Shown: positions 35,182 to 43,476 of the stretch, piece by piece
How positions within the stretch are numbered: the stretch's first letter is position 1
Layout: each line of letters opens with the position of its first letter
Assembly (NCBI GenBank): GCA_022450705.1
Contig: JAKUPP010000005.1
Span: 1 to 48,920 of the forward strand
Length of the DNA stretch: 48,920 bases
Direction: 5' to 3'
DNA from: Alphaproteobacteria bacterium
GTDB lineage: Bacteria > Pseudomonadota > Alphaproteobacteria > GCA-002720895
The notes under the pieces: model-generated
Databases searched by the model: none
Told to the model about the DNA's origin: nothing
What the model saw: only the letters and a program-made list of their open reading frames with translations
Made by a program: the position numbers and the translations under genes

Positions 35182-36993
35182 TTATTTTTTCATATGATGT
35201 TTTGGGTCAACAGGTTTTACTAAAAAATTAGCAATTAATGCTATTCCAAGCAAACATGCCATTACAATCATTGTTTTGTTGTAAACTTGACTTGTAGGAT
35301 CAGGGGTACCCGGTGGTAAAATTTCTAAAAGGTTTTGAATAGTTACAGTTTTTGCTTTTACAAGTTCATCTAAATTCTCAATACCTGCACCAAATTTATC
35401 TAAAAAAGCCTGTGGATCAACTTTAGCTGCTAAATCATTAATAGCGCTATTAATTGAACTTCCTCTTAATGAAGTTATTATAACAGGACCGAGAACTCCT
35501 GCAGTACTCCAAGCTGTTAATAGTCTTCCATGAATTCCGCCTACATATCTTGTTCCAAACATATCTGCTAAATAAGCTGGGATTGTAGCAAAGCCTCCTC
35601 CATACATTGTAAAAATTATCATTGTAGCTGCATAAAATAAAATTAACCAAACTATTACCGGCGCTATATCAAAGGTCTGTGCAGAGATAGGAATCGATGA
35701 ATATAAAATAATACCTAAAATAAAAAAACAATAATATGTATTTTTTCTACCAATATAATCTGAGGCGCTGGCCCAAATTATACGACCAGCCATATTAAAA
35801 ATACTAATAAGCATTACGTACCATGTTGTAAAGGCGCTTGTAACAATTAAAGCTGCTTTCTTTTGAAATATTTCGGTAATCATTGTTTTGGCAACACCCA
35901 GAACTCCAATTCCAGCTGTAACATTAAAACAGAGAATTATCCATAAAAGGTAAAATTGCGGAGTCCTCAACGCTTCATCGATGTGAACATGTTTTGTTGT
36001 TATCATTTTTTTCTCAATTTCCGCATCACTTGGAGGTGTCCATCCTTTTGGTGCCCAGCCTTCTGCTGGAACTCTATATGATAAAGATGCAATAGTCATA
36101 ACAACAAAATATATTGCGCCAAGTGTTAAGAATGTTTGTGCGACACCAACGGATCCTGTTCCAACTAGATATATACCAACGTCTCCTGGGACAATCATGT
36201 TTGAAATGTCGTTTGCTCCTACTACTACTACTTCTTTTAATCCTTCTGTCGTCTCAGCAAATCTCTTTCCTGCTTTTGTAATTAAATCTGACTCTGTTAT
36301 ATTTGATAAAAGTTCTGGTGCTTTATAATAATATTGAATAAAAAAATCTTTTATACGTGCTCCAAAAAAAGCTCCGCCACCAAATCCCATTATGGCCATG
36401 CCGGTTGCCATGCCTCTTCTATCAGGAAACCATCTAATTAATGTGGAAACTGGAGATACATATCCTAGTCCAAGCCCGCATCCACCTAAAACACCATAAC
36501 CAAGATAAATTAACCAGAGTTGGTGATTAATAATGCCCACACTTCCGATTAAAAAACCTCCGCCCCAACAAAAAGCGGCAACTAATCCGACCATTCTTGG
36601 TCCAACTTTTTCTAACCATGTTCCAGCAAAGGCTGCTGCTAAACCTAAAAATACAATTGCAGTGGAATAAATCCAAACTACTTCTTTAAGTGCCCAATCG
36701 TCAGCAGAACTTGTGACAACTCCGATAGCTTTAATCAATGCTGGATTAAATATACTCCATGCATAGACAGAACCTATACACAAATGGATTGAAACTGAAG
36801 CAACAGGAACCCACCATCTATTAAATCCTGGTTTTGCAATAATTTGTTCTTTTAATAAAAGTTTACCAAAACCACTTTCTGTAAATCCTACAACTTTGAA
36901 AAGTTTAATAATTGAAAATATAAATGTTAACCCTAGCAATACAGCTACAGTTATATTTTGCCACAAGGATAGTTGTCCTAAATCTAAACTCAT
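35182..36993 (-). CDS. OFA-type MFS transporter (oxalate/formate antiporter family)
   Basis: A 603-residue carrier, longer than the usual 400-450. After an extra N-terminal hydrophobic segment, the MFS core starts at WWVPVASVSIHLCIGSVYAWSIF, which resembles the OFA family opening; GYGVLGGCGLGLGYVSPVSTLIRWFPDRRG is the family signature region. A soluble insert between helices 6 and 7 (about 210-265) and a second near the C-terminus (about 525-575) explain the length. The substrate may be a small carboxylate, but this cannot be read. GC content is clearly higher than the flanking genes, with one 60-base line above 50 percent. Convergent with tonB, three bases apart. Confidence 0.82.
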   Translation of the reverse strand: MSLDLGQLSLWQNITVAVLLGLTFIFSIIKLFKVVGFTESGFGKLLLKEQIIAKPGFNRWWVPVASVSIHLCIGSVYAWSIFNPALIKAIGVVTSSADDWALKEVVWIYSTAIVFLGLAAAFAGTWLEKVGPRMVGLVAAFCWGGGFLIGSVGIINHQLWLIYLGYGVLGGCGLGLGYVSPVSTLIRWFPDRRGMATGMAIMGFGGGAFFGARIKDFFIQYYYKAPELLSNITESDLITKAGKRFAETTEGLKEVVVVGANDISNMIVPGDVGIYLVGTGSVGVAQTFLTLGAIYFVVMTIASLSYRVPAEGWAPKGWTPPSDAEIEKKMITTKHVHIDEALRTPQFYLLWIILCFNVTAGIGVLGVAKTMITEIFQKKAALIVTSAFTTWYVMLISIFNMAGRIIWASASDYIGRKNTYYCFFILGIILYSSIPISAQTFDIAPVIVWLILFYAATMIIFTMYGGGFATIPAYLADMFGTRYVGGIHGRLLTAWSTAGVLGPVIITSLRGSSINSAINDLAAKVDPQAFLDKFGAGIENLDELVKAKTVTIQNLLEILPPGTPDPTSQVYNKTMIVMACLLGIALIANFLVKPVDPKHHMKK

Positions 36994-37079
36994 TTCTAAC
37001 CAGTTAAATGTACATCCCTATATAAAAAAAGGAACTTAAATATACCAAAGATTTATTACAAATGAATTAAAAAAAAAAT

Positions 37080-37466
37080 TTATTTGCAATATGCATCGAT
37101 CAATGACTCAAAAATAATTTTTGAAGCATCTTTATTTTCTTTATCCGGATTAAGTTTGACATATTTAATAAAAATATCTTTATGTCTTTGTAAATTTAAA
37201 ACATTAGATAAACATAGATCTGGTAATTCTTTACCATTTTGAGATCTAATCAACTGATAAGTATTAATGGCTGATTGAATATATCTGATACAAGGATATT
37301 CTCTTTTAGCTTCCTGTTGAGCAGCTGTTTCTCCTGGTATCCACGCTTCGCATTCAAATACTAACTCTTTTGCTGTAAATGGATAAGAAACGTTTTTGAT
37401 ATCCTCAGAACGAATAGGATATAAAATTAATGAATAGAAAAATAAATAAAAAATAAAGTTTTTCAT
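37080..37466 (-). CDS. Rap1a/Tai-like secreted four-cysteine protein
   Basis: A 128-residue protein with a signal peptide (about 1-20). The mature part has Cys39 (FECEAW), Cys59 (YPCIRYIQSAINTY), Cys85 (LPDLCLSN) and Cys127 (AYCK). This order, with a central helix ending in CIxYIxxxI and a C-terminal Cys, resembles Rap1a/Tai immunity domains, small periplasmic helical proteins that neutralise type VI secretion effectors. Many homologues occur without any secretion system and have unknown roles. No effector or T6SS gene is visible here. Family assignment is by eye and moderate. It lies four bases after fkbM on the same strand. Confidence 0.55.
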   Translation of the reverse strand: MKNFIFYLFFYSLILYPIRSEDIKNVSYPFTAKELVFECEAWIPGETAAQQEAKREYPCIRYIQSAINTYQLIRSQNGKELPDLCLSNVLNLQRHKDIFIKYVKLNPDKENKDASKIIFESLIDAYCK

Positions 37467-37469
37467 AAT

Positions 37470-38234
37470 TTATTTTGCAACAAAAATAAATGCATTGGCA
37501 TGAAATTCTGGGCCATAATCTATTCTATGATTTTTATCTCCATCAAAAAATTTTAATGGTGTTAAAATTTCACCAATTAAAGCAAAGCCCCTATATCCCA
37601 TATTCAAAATTTTTTGAAGTGACTTTTCAATAGGTTCGGAGATATATCTTTCTTCAATTTCAATAAGTAAGTTTGGTTTATATTTTTTTATTAGTTTTTT
37701 TGCACCTTTCAAAACTTTAAGCTCTACTCCCTCAGCATCAATTTTGATAAAACCAATGTTTTTTAATTTTAAATCATCTATTTTTTTTGTTTCTATTTTT
37801 AATTTACCATAATTTTTATCTAATTTTACATTTCGAATAGAACCTCCTTGATTCGAATAACCTTTTTTGCCTTTTGGTATTTTTAAAAAATTATAAGATG
37901 ATTTATCTGAAAGAGCGTATGGCAAAACTTTAACATTTTTATCTACAGTTCTCTTTAAAATTTTATAAGACTTTGGATTTGGTTCAAATGCATAAACCGC
38001 TCTCGAATATTTTGATATAAAATAAGTGTAAACTCCTTTATAGGCACCAACATCTAAAGAATTAAGATTTCTATTTATAAGGTATCTTAAAAACTTTATA
38101 TCTGTTCTTCCCTTTATCCATTCTTTCAAAACTAATCTTCTTATGTATAATTTACTAGGAATAATTATATGCTTTATTTTTTCTTCAAAGCTAGTAGGTG
38201 GTACCCAATTATTTTTATTTTTTAATATATTCAT
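37470..38234 (-). CDS. FkbM family SAM-dependent methyltransferase
   Basis: FkbM-type enzymes O-methylate sugars or polyketide groups. The SAM motif is SLDVGAYKGVYTYFISK at 59-75, followed by VYAFEPNPKSY (acidic loop) at 80-90 and IGFIKIDAEGVELKVLKGAK, the FkbM signature with DAEG. Length is 254 residues. Its target is unknown; next to a GT87-like membrane protein a surface glycan is plausible (inference). The ATG at 38234 is one base from the start codon of the divergent GT87-like gene, so the two start regions are back to back. Confidence 0.87.
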   Translation of the reverse strand: MNILKNKNNWVPPTSFEEKIKHIIIPSKLYIRRLVLKEWIKGRTDIKFLRYLINRNLNSLDVGAYKGVYTYFISKYSRAVYAFEPNPKSYKILKRTVDKNVKVLPYALSDKSSYNFLKIPKGKKGYSNQGGSIRNVKLDKNYGKLKIETKKIDDLKLKNIGFIKIDAEGVELKVLKGAKKLIKKYKPNLLIEIEERYISEPIEKSLQKILNMGYRGFALIGEILTPLKFFDGDKNHRIDYGPEFHANAFIFVAK

Positions 38235-38235
38235 T

Positions 38236-39384
38236 GTGATTAAGAAAAATATAAATACTGCATTTCTTATAATTTTAATTGTTACTACAATAATAGTATT
38301 TTCAAGAAATTTTTATAATGAGATATTACAAAAATATTTAAGTAATCCAAATTTTTTTCAAGTTTTTTTTTCAGATTTTTATTTAATATACGCAGGTTCT
38401 GAAATATTAAGTCAAGGAAACAATCCTTACAAAGAATGGTTGGAAATACATAATTCTCCTTTTTTTAATCCGCCAATAGTATTCCATTTTTTTAAATTTA
38501 TTACCAATTTTGAATATACAACTATTGTAAAATTTTGGTTTTTCTGTGTTTTTATTTCTTTTCTTTCTATTCCAATAATCCTTTTTAAAATTTTCAAAAT
38601 AAATTCAAAACTTTCTTATATTTTTTTAATATGTTTTGGGGGTATTTCCCTTTCCGTTTTTTTCACAGGTAATTTATCTATAGTTTTAGGTGGATTTTTT
38701 GTAATTAGTCTATTTTTCTTAAGTAAAGAAAAAGATCATATTTTTTACTTAATTCTATCTATGCTTTCATTAATTAAATTCCCTTATTTAATTTTTTTTG
38801 GAATACCTTTTTTAATAAGAAGTTTAAACAAAGAAATTTTTCTAAAAACATCTTTTTATTTAACTCTTATTACTTTAATTTATTTAATTTCATTTTATTT
38901 AAATAGTGAACTTTTTATTGATTGGATAAACTCTTTAAAATTCTCCAAATTTATTGGGGATGAAGGAGATTATGGTAGGGGTTTATTTAGAATACTAGAT
39001 AATTATTTTATTTCTGAAAATTATTTAAAATACACAACCTATTTTTTTATTTCAGGAAGTTTATTTTTTATTTTAATTCTTTTATTTAAAAACTCTGAAA
39101 TTTTAAAAAATAAAAACATAGCCATAGCATTTAGTGTTATTGCTCTTTCAATGCTTCTTCCAAGACTTAAAAGTTATGATGTTCTGATTACTCTACCTTG
39201 TTTGTTTTTTATAATTGAAACATTAAGCTTTAAATTTTCTAAATTTTTAAATTCATTAATAAAATTTTTATTATTTATAATGTTATTTTGTTGGACAAGC
39301 CCATATGCGCCTATATCTTTATATACAATAATATTTATTATCTTATCTGCAGACTTAAAATTTAACTTTATAGAAAAGAAATAA
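38236..39384 (+). CDS. GT87/DUF2029-like polytopic membrane glycosyltransferase
   Basis: A very hydrophobic protein of 382 residues from GTG at 38236, with about ten membrane helices. Near the N-terminus, FYLIYAGSEILSQGNNPYKEW followed by FFNPPIVFHFF resembles the conserved loop of polyprenol-phosphate-dependent GT87 mannosyltransferases (NPY motif, then a proline-rich segment). A longer frame reaching back to 38143 would overlap the fkbM coding region and adds an unlikely tail, so GTG is preferred. Specific substrate is unknown. Function assignment is moderate; it could also be another GT-C type protein. Confidence 0.62.
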   Translation: MIKKNINTAFLIILIVTTIIVFSRNFYNEILQKYLSNPNFFQVFFSDFYLIYAGSEILSQGNNPYKEWLEIHNSPFFNPPIVFHFFKFITNFEYTTIVKFWFFCVFISFLSIPIILFKIFKINSKLSYIFLICFGGISLSVFFTGNLSIVLGGFFVISLFFLSKEKDHIFYLILSMLSLIKFPYLIFFGIPFLIRSLNKEIFLKTSFYLTLITLIYLISFYLNSELFIDWINSLKFSKFIGDEGDYGRGLFRILDNYFISENYLKYTTYFFISGSLFFILILLFKNSEILKNKNIAIAFSVIALSMLLPRLKSYDVLITLPCLFFIIETLSFKFSKFLNSLIKFLLFIMLFCWTSPYAPISLYTIIFIILSADLKFNFIEKK

Positions 39385-39408
39385 AAAATTATAATCTAAA
39401 TAGTTTTC

Positions 39409-39495
39409 GGGCGTGTGCTGGAATTGGTAGACAGGGTGGTCTCAAAAACCACTGGTGGCAACACCGTGACGGTTCAAGTCCGTCCACGCCTACCA
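39409..39495 (+). tRNA. tRNA-Leu(CAA)
   Basis: An 87-base class II tRNA with CCA encoded. The acceptor stem GGGCGTG pairs with CACGCCT (first pair G-U), followed by D-arm CTG...CAG with the AATTGGTAGA loop, anticodon stem GTGGT/ACCAC with loop CTCAAAA giving anticodon CAA (reads UUG), a long variable arm with stem GGTG/CACC, and T-arm GACGG/CCGTC with loop TTCAAGT. The long variable arm and anticodon make it leucine. It lies 24 bases after the GT87-like gene and 15 bases before the YqaA-like gene. Confidence 0.96.
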
Positions 39496-39510
39496 TTTAA
39501 TGTGTTATAA

Positions 39511-40092
39511 ATGATAAAAAAAATCTATGAAAAAATAATAGCAATATCTAAGAAAAAATACGCTTTACCTTTTTTGCTAATTATTGCCTTTTTAGAAAGT
39601 TTTATTTTTCCTATTCCGCCTGATATTTTTTTAATCTTTTTAGTTTTAGCTCATAGAAATAAAGCATTTTATTTAGCTTCTTATTGTACAGTTTTCTCTG
39701 TAGCAGGTGGAATTTTAGGTTATTTTATTGGTAGTTTTTTCTTTGATAGTTTAGGCCAGGGTATTTTAAATTATTACAATCTTAATGATAAATTTTTAGC
39801 TTTCTCTGAAGGATACAATGAACATGGTGCTTTAATTGTTGGCGCAGGTGGTTTTACACCAATTCCTTATAAATTAATAACTATATTCAGTGGTTTTGTT
39901 AAAATGGATCTTTTAGAATTTTCTATCGTCTCATTTATTTCTAGAGGAGCTAGATTTTTTCTAATTGCTACCCTTTTATATTTTTTTGGTAATAAAATAG
40001 AAGAATTATTAATCAAAAGATTTTGGTTAATTAGTTCAATATTATTTTTAATTTTAGTAGTTATATATTTTATAATTAAATATTTAGGTTAA
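39511..40092 (+). CDS. YqaA-type DedA-family membrane protein
   Basis: A 193-residue polytopic protein of the SNARE-associated/DedA (VTT) group, YqaA branch. The segment FLESFIFPIPPDIFLIFLVLA is the conserved re-entrant loop, followed by AGGILGYFIGSFFFDSLG and a glycine-rich GAGGFTPIPYKLITIFSG. DedA proteins are linked to lipid carrier flipping and membrane potential maintenance, though the YqaA branch is not well studied. It begins 15 bases after the tRNA, and dsbB follows after nine bases. Confidence 0.85.
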   Translation: MIKKIYEKIIAISKKKYALPFLLIIAFLESFIFPIPPDIFLIFLVLAHRNKAFYLASYCTVFSVAGGILGYFIGSFFFDSLGQGILNYYNLNDKFLAFSEGYNEHGALIVGAGGFTPIPYKLITIFSGFVKMDLLEFSIVSFISRGARFFLIATLLYFFGNKIEELLIKRFWLISSILFLILVVIYFIIKYLG

Positions 40093-40101
40093 TCATTTAA
40101 A

Positions 40102-40587
40102 ATGATTTACAAAAATAGTAATTTTTTAAATTTATTTTTTTTATTTTTTAGCGCTCTGGTTTTATTAATAGTTCACTATTTGGAGTTTTTTGAAGGAGTT
40201 GAACCATGCAAACTATGTGTGTATCAGAGATTTCCATACTTTATCGTTGTTTTATTAGCATTATCTTTTTTGTTAATTAATAATAAAAGTTTTAAAAAAA
40301 TTACATTTCTATTTTATATTCTGATTTTTGCCTCGAGTGTAATTATGTCCGTCCATCATTTTGGAGTGGAAAAAGGTTTCTGGAGTTCTTTATCAAGTTG
40401 TGAAACAAATTTTAAAAGTTTGTCAAATAGCAATGATTTAAAAGAATATTTATTAAATAAGAATTATATATCTTGTGAAGATGTTTCGTTTAAATTTTTA
40501 GGAATTTCTCTTGCTGGATACAATATAATCGTATCTTGTATTTTACTTGTTCTTTCTATAGTTGGGTTGAAAAAATTAAAGGATTAA
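40102..40587 (+). CDS. dsbB: Disulfide bond formation protein DsbB
   Basis: DsbB reoxidises DsbA using quinone. Four membrane helices are visible. The first redox pair is Cys36-Cys39 (EPCKLCVYQRFPY) and the second is Cys100 and Cys125. Length of 161 residues is typical. A DsbA gene is not in the window. The TAA stop shares TTAA with the stop of the convergent HNH gene, a four-base overlap. The presence of DsbB fits secreted cysteine-rich proteins in this region, such as the Rap1a-like protein (inference). Confidence 0.92.
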   Translation: MIYKNSNFLNLFFLFFSALVLLIVHYLEFFEGVEPCKLCVYQRFPYFIVVLLALSFLLINNKSFKKITFLFYILIFASSVIMSVHHFGVEKGFWSSLSSCETNFKSLSNSNDLKEYLLNKNYISCEDVSFKFLGISLAGYNIIVSCILLVLSIVGLKKLKD

Positions 40588-41120
40588 GGTTCAAGCTCAG
40601 TATCCCAATATAAAAAATCTTTCCAACTATCGTGCAGATAGTTTGGTGGGTACTTCTTTATTTTTTGTTGTAAATATGAAATTGAAGGTTGAAAAGGCTC
40701 TTTACTAATAGACAATTTCATTTCTTTTAAAGTCTTATTACCTTTTGATGTATTGCAATCTGAACATGCTGTAATTACATTTTCCCAAGTTGTTTTACCC
40801 CCTTTTGATTTTGGTAATATATGATCAAATGTTAAATTATTTTTTATACCACAATACTGGCATTCAAATTCATCTCTCAGGAAGACGTTAAAACGTGTGA
40901 ATGCAGGCTTTCTTGAACAAATTACATATTCTTTTAAAGCAATAACGCTTGGTATTTTTATTTTTATTGAAGGTGAACGAACAATTTCATTGTATTCAGA
41001 AACTACTGAAACTTTTTCTAAAAAAACAGCTTTAATGCTTTCTTTCCAATTACAAATGGACAAAGGAAAATAACTCAATGGCTTATAATCAGCGTTTAGA
41101 ACAAGTGTTTTAAAACTCAT
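40584..41120 (-). CDS. HNH endonuclease family protein
   Basis: A 178-residue protein. The zinc-binding HNH module is CQYC (Cys87, Cys90), FDHILPKSKGG with Asp99 and His100, WENVITACSDCN with Asn114, and Cys119 and Cys122. The N-terminal part (KTLVLNADYKPLSYFPLS) is the opening seen in a widespread alphaproteobacterial HNH family of unknown biological role. It is not part of a visible restriction or mobile element system. Likely a housekeeping nuclease or DNA processing enzyme; the exact role is unknown. Confidence 0.9.
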   Translation of the reverse strand: MSFKTLVLNADYKPLSYFPLSICNWKESIKAVFLEKVSVVSEYNEIVRSPSIKIKIPSVIALKEYVICSRKPAFTRFNVFLRDEFECQYCGIKNNLTFDHILPKSKGGKTTWENVITACSDCNTSKGNKTLKEMKLSISKEPFQPSISYLQQKIKKYPPNYLHDSWKDFLYWDTELEP

Positions 41121-41166
41121 ATATATTATTTAGCTAATAAACTTTATTAAAAATGCCAGATTATTA

Positions 41167-41820
41167 TTAACATTTTAACAAATATTTAACAAGAAAGTTT
41201 TGGCCAATTTCTAAACCTTCTTCATTTATACTATGACCTAAGTTCTCTATTAAATGTGTATTAATATCAATAGCACTATCCTTTAAAACTATTTCAGTTG
41301 ACTCCATCATTTTCTTTGGAACAACTTCATCTTCTTTACCATGAATTAAACAAATCTTTGGTTTTGAATTTATTTCAATTTTTCCGCTCTTTGTTAAGAT
41401 AACTCCTCCAGAATATCCTAGGACACCTCTTAATTCTTCTTTAATTGTTAAAGCTAAATTTAACGCAACCATTGTTCCTTGGCTAAAACCAACTAATATT
41501 AAATCTTTGTATTGAAGGTTGTACTTTTTAAGTTTTTCTTTTAGAAAAGTAATAATCATTGGTTTAACTAACTCAATTTCATTAAGTATTCTTGTTTGGT
41601 CTCTATCTTCCAAGTCAAACCATTGTCTACCAAAGGGTGCTAATTTATATGGGTACGGAGCATTTAAGGAATAAAATTTAGTTTTTTTTAAATTTGTAGA
41701 CCAATATTTTGCTAATGGTACTAAATCTGAAGCATCAGCTCCGATTCCGTGTAACAAAAAAACTAATGAATTTGGTTTAAGATCTTCATTTGGGAAAACT
41801 TCATATTTTAAATTTTGCAT
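41167..41820 (-). CDS. Phospholipase/carboxylesterase family alpha/beta hydrolase
   Basis: Small serine hydrolase of 217 residues. The oxyanion region HGIGADASDLVPLA and the nucleophile elbow GFSQG (Ser113) are clear; Asp164 (GKEDEVVP) and His196 (GHSINEEG) complete the triad. These motifs are those of the carboxylesterase/thioesterase group that includes acyl-protein thioesterase and bacterial YpfH-like esterases. The natural substrate is unknown. It follows the NDUFA9-like gene by 11 bases on the same strand. Confidence 0.88.
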   Translation of the reverse strand: MQNLKYEVFPNEDLKPNSLVFLLHGIGADASDLVPLAKYWSTNLKKTKFYSLNAPYPYKLAPFGRQWFDLEDRDQTRILNEIELVKPMIITFLKEKLKKYNLQYKDLILVGFSQGTMVALNLALTIKEELRGVLGYSGGVILTKSGKIEINSKPKICLIHGKEDEVVPKKMMESTEIVLKDSAIDINTHLIENLGHSINEEGLEIGQNFLVKYLLKC

Positions 41821-41831
41821 TTTATTTGATC

Positions 41832-42758
41832 TTAGTACTTTTTGAATCTTTTTAAATAATCTGGAATTATTAATTTTAAAGATACTGGAGAAATATCTAA
41901 ATACTTAAAAGTATAATTAGTATCTAAAACAATATTATCATTTTCTAAAAGTTTGATTTGATCTTCTGTCAATAAGGGGTTGGGTAATAATTGAAAAAAT
42001 TTAGCTAATAGAACAGCTCCTCTTTTTGGAATGTATATTAATAATCTTTTACGATTAAGAGATTCTAACAAAATTTGCAATAGCTCTTTAAATGAAAAAA
42101 TATCTGGTCCGCCAAACTCAAATATTTTATTTTTTATATCCTTTTTTAAAATTGTAACAATGCCTTTAGAAACATCTTCTACATAAACCGGTTGAAACTT
42201 AGTCGTACCACCTGCAATTAAAGGTAGAAATGGGCTGATCAAACTCATTTGTGCAAATTTATTAAAGAAATTATCTTCCGGTCCAAAGATTAGACTAGGT
42301 CTAATAATTAAAAATTTTTCTAAATTTTTTTCTATATATATATCAGCCTGATTTTTGCTTTTAGAATATAAAGAATCTTTAGACTTATTAACTCCCAAAG
42401 CAGAAACTTGTACAAACTTTTTTTTATATATTTTTATATGATCTACTAATTTCTTAACAAAATTATAATGAACCTCGATAAAATCATTTCTTTTCTTTTC
42501 ATATAAAATTCCAACTAAATTTATAATAATGTCTGAATTTTCTACTAAATTTTTTAACTTTTTATTATCTGATAAATCAAATTTAATTAAATTTATTTGT
42601 CCTACATCTCCCAATGGCTGTAAAAAATATCCTTTTGCTGGGCTTCTTGTAGGTACTTGAATTATGCATTCGTGATTACATAAATATTTAATCAAATGTC
42701 TGCCAAGAAATCCCGTTCCGCCAAATATAGTTATTTTTAAGTTTCTTAAATTATTCAT
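41832..42758 (-). CDS. NDUFA9-like complex I NAD(P)H-binding subunit (epimerase fold)
   Basis: A Rossmann-fold protein of 308 residues with GGTGFLGRHLIKYL at 13-26 (GxxGxxG). The sequence RSPAKGYFLQPLGDVGQIN is the mark of the mitochondrial complex I subunit NDUFA9 and its alphaproteobacterial homologues, which bind NADPH near the quinone site and do not act as sugar epimerases. It is encoded away from the nuo genes, as in other alphaproteobacteria. The start is ATG; an A14 tract precedes the neighbouring divergent gene. Confidence 0.88.
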   Translation of the reverse strand: MNNLRNLKITIFGGTGFLGRHLIKYLCNHECIIQVPTRSPAKGYFLQPLGDVGQINLIKFDLSDNKKLKNLVENSDIIINLVGILYEKKRNDFIEVHYNFVKKLVDHIKIYKKKFVQVSALGVNKSKDSLYSKSKNQADIYIEKNLEKFLIIRPSLIFGPEDNFFNKFAQMSLISPFLPLIAGGTTKFQPVYVEDVSKGIVTILKKDIKNKIFEFGGPDIFSFKELLQILLESLNRKRLLIYIPKRGAVLLAKFFQLLPNPLLTEDQIKLLENDNIVLDTNYTFKYLDISPVSLKLIIPDYLKRFKKY

Positions 42759-42776
42759 TAATTAATAAATTAGTTA

Positions 42777-42790
42777 AAAAAAAAAAAAAA
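42777..42790 (+). repeat. A14 homopolymer in a divergent intergenic region
   Basis: The 52-base gap between the NDUFA9-like gene and rnd holds a run of 14 A followed by TATTGA and a T9 run. Such poly(dA:dT) tracts are stiff and often lie in promoters, and the two divergent starts must both use this gap. No clear -35/-10 pair is seen. Confidence 0.5.
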
Positions 42791-42810
42791 TATTGATTTT
42801 TTTTTGAAAA

Positions 42811-43455
42811 ATGCCACATCATACCATGGACCAAAAAGTTAAAAATATCAAATTATATAAAAACGATTTACCTGCAAATGTTAAATTTGAGAAATCTATT
42901 GCAATAGATACTGAAACTATGGGATTAAATATAAACAATGATAGGCTTTGTTTAATTCAAATTTCAGATGGTAAAAATAATTCGTATATAGTTCAATTTC
43001 TTAAAAATTCTTATGATGCACCGAATCTAAAAAAAATACTTAATGATAAAAATATTCTAAAAATTTTTCATTATGCTAGATTTGATATAGCTGTTATAAA
43101 AAAAAACTTAGGAATAATGTGTGAGCCAATTTATTGTACAAAAATTGCTTCAAAATTAGCTAGAACTTTTACTGATAGACATGGATTAAAAGATCTATGT
43201 AAAGATCTTTTAAAAGTAGATTTAAATAAACAAAGTCAAACGTCAGATTGGGGAAATGATACTTTAACTGAGAACCAATTAGATTATGCGGCAAATGATG
43301 TTCTTTATTTACATGAAATAAAAAATAAGCTTGATAAGATGATAGTACGCGAAGGAAAACTACATCTTGCTAAATCTTGTTTTGAATTTCTTTCAACACG
43401 AGCAGAATTCGATTTGTTGGGATGGCAAGATAAAGATATTTTCGAACATAAATAA
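42811..43455 (+). CDS. rnd: Ribonuclease D, short form without HRDC domain
   Basis: DEDD-type 3'-5' exonuclease of 214 residues. Exo I is AIDTETMGL with Asp33 and Glu35, Exo II is in FHYARFDIAVIK, and Exo III is DYAANDVLYL with the catalytic Tyr and Asp. The C-terminal HRDC domains of E. coli RNase D are absent, as commonly seen in alphaproteobacteria. It trims tRNA and other RNA 3' ends. ATG at 42826 is an alternative start five codons later. It is followed by kdsD after about 20 bases, matching the rnd-kdsD-lptC order. Confidence 0.92.
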   Translation: MPHHTMDQKVKNIKLYKNDLPANVKFEKSIAIDTETMGLNINNDRLCLIQISDGKNNSYIVQFLKNSYDAPNLKKILNDKNILKIFHYARFDIAVIKKNLGIMCEPIYCTKIASKLARTFTDRHGLKDLCKDLLKVDLNKQSQTSDWGNDTLTENQLDYAANDVLYLHEIKNKLDKMIVREGKLHLAKSCFEFLSTRAEFDLLGWQDKDIFEHK

Positions 43456-43476
43456 ATAATAATAAATAAAAAAAAA

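Noticed and set aside
38143-38235. Longer GT87-like protein starting at 38143
   Set aside because: The extension overlaps fkbM in antisense, and the GTG at 38236 gives a normal basic N-terminus before the first helix.
40584-41120. HNH gene as a homing or restriction nuclease
   Set aside because: It is a free-standing, intact gene with the N-terminus of a widespread chromosomal HNH family, with no intron, intein or methyltransferase nearby.
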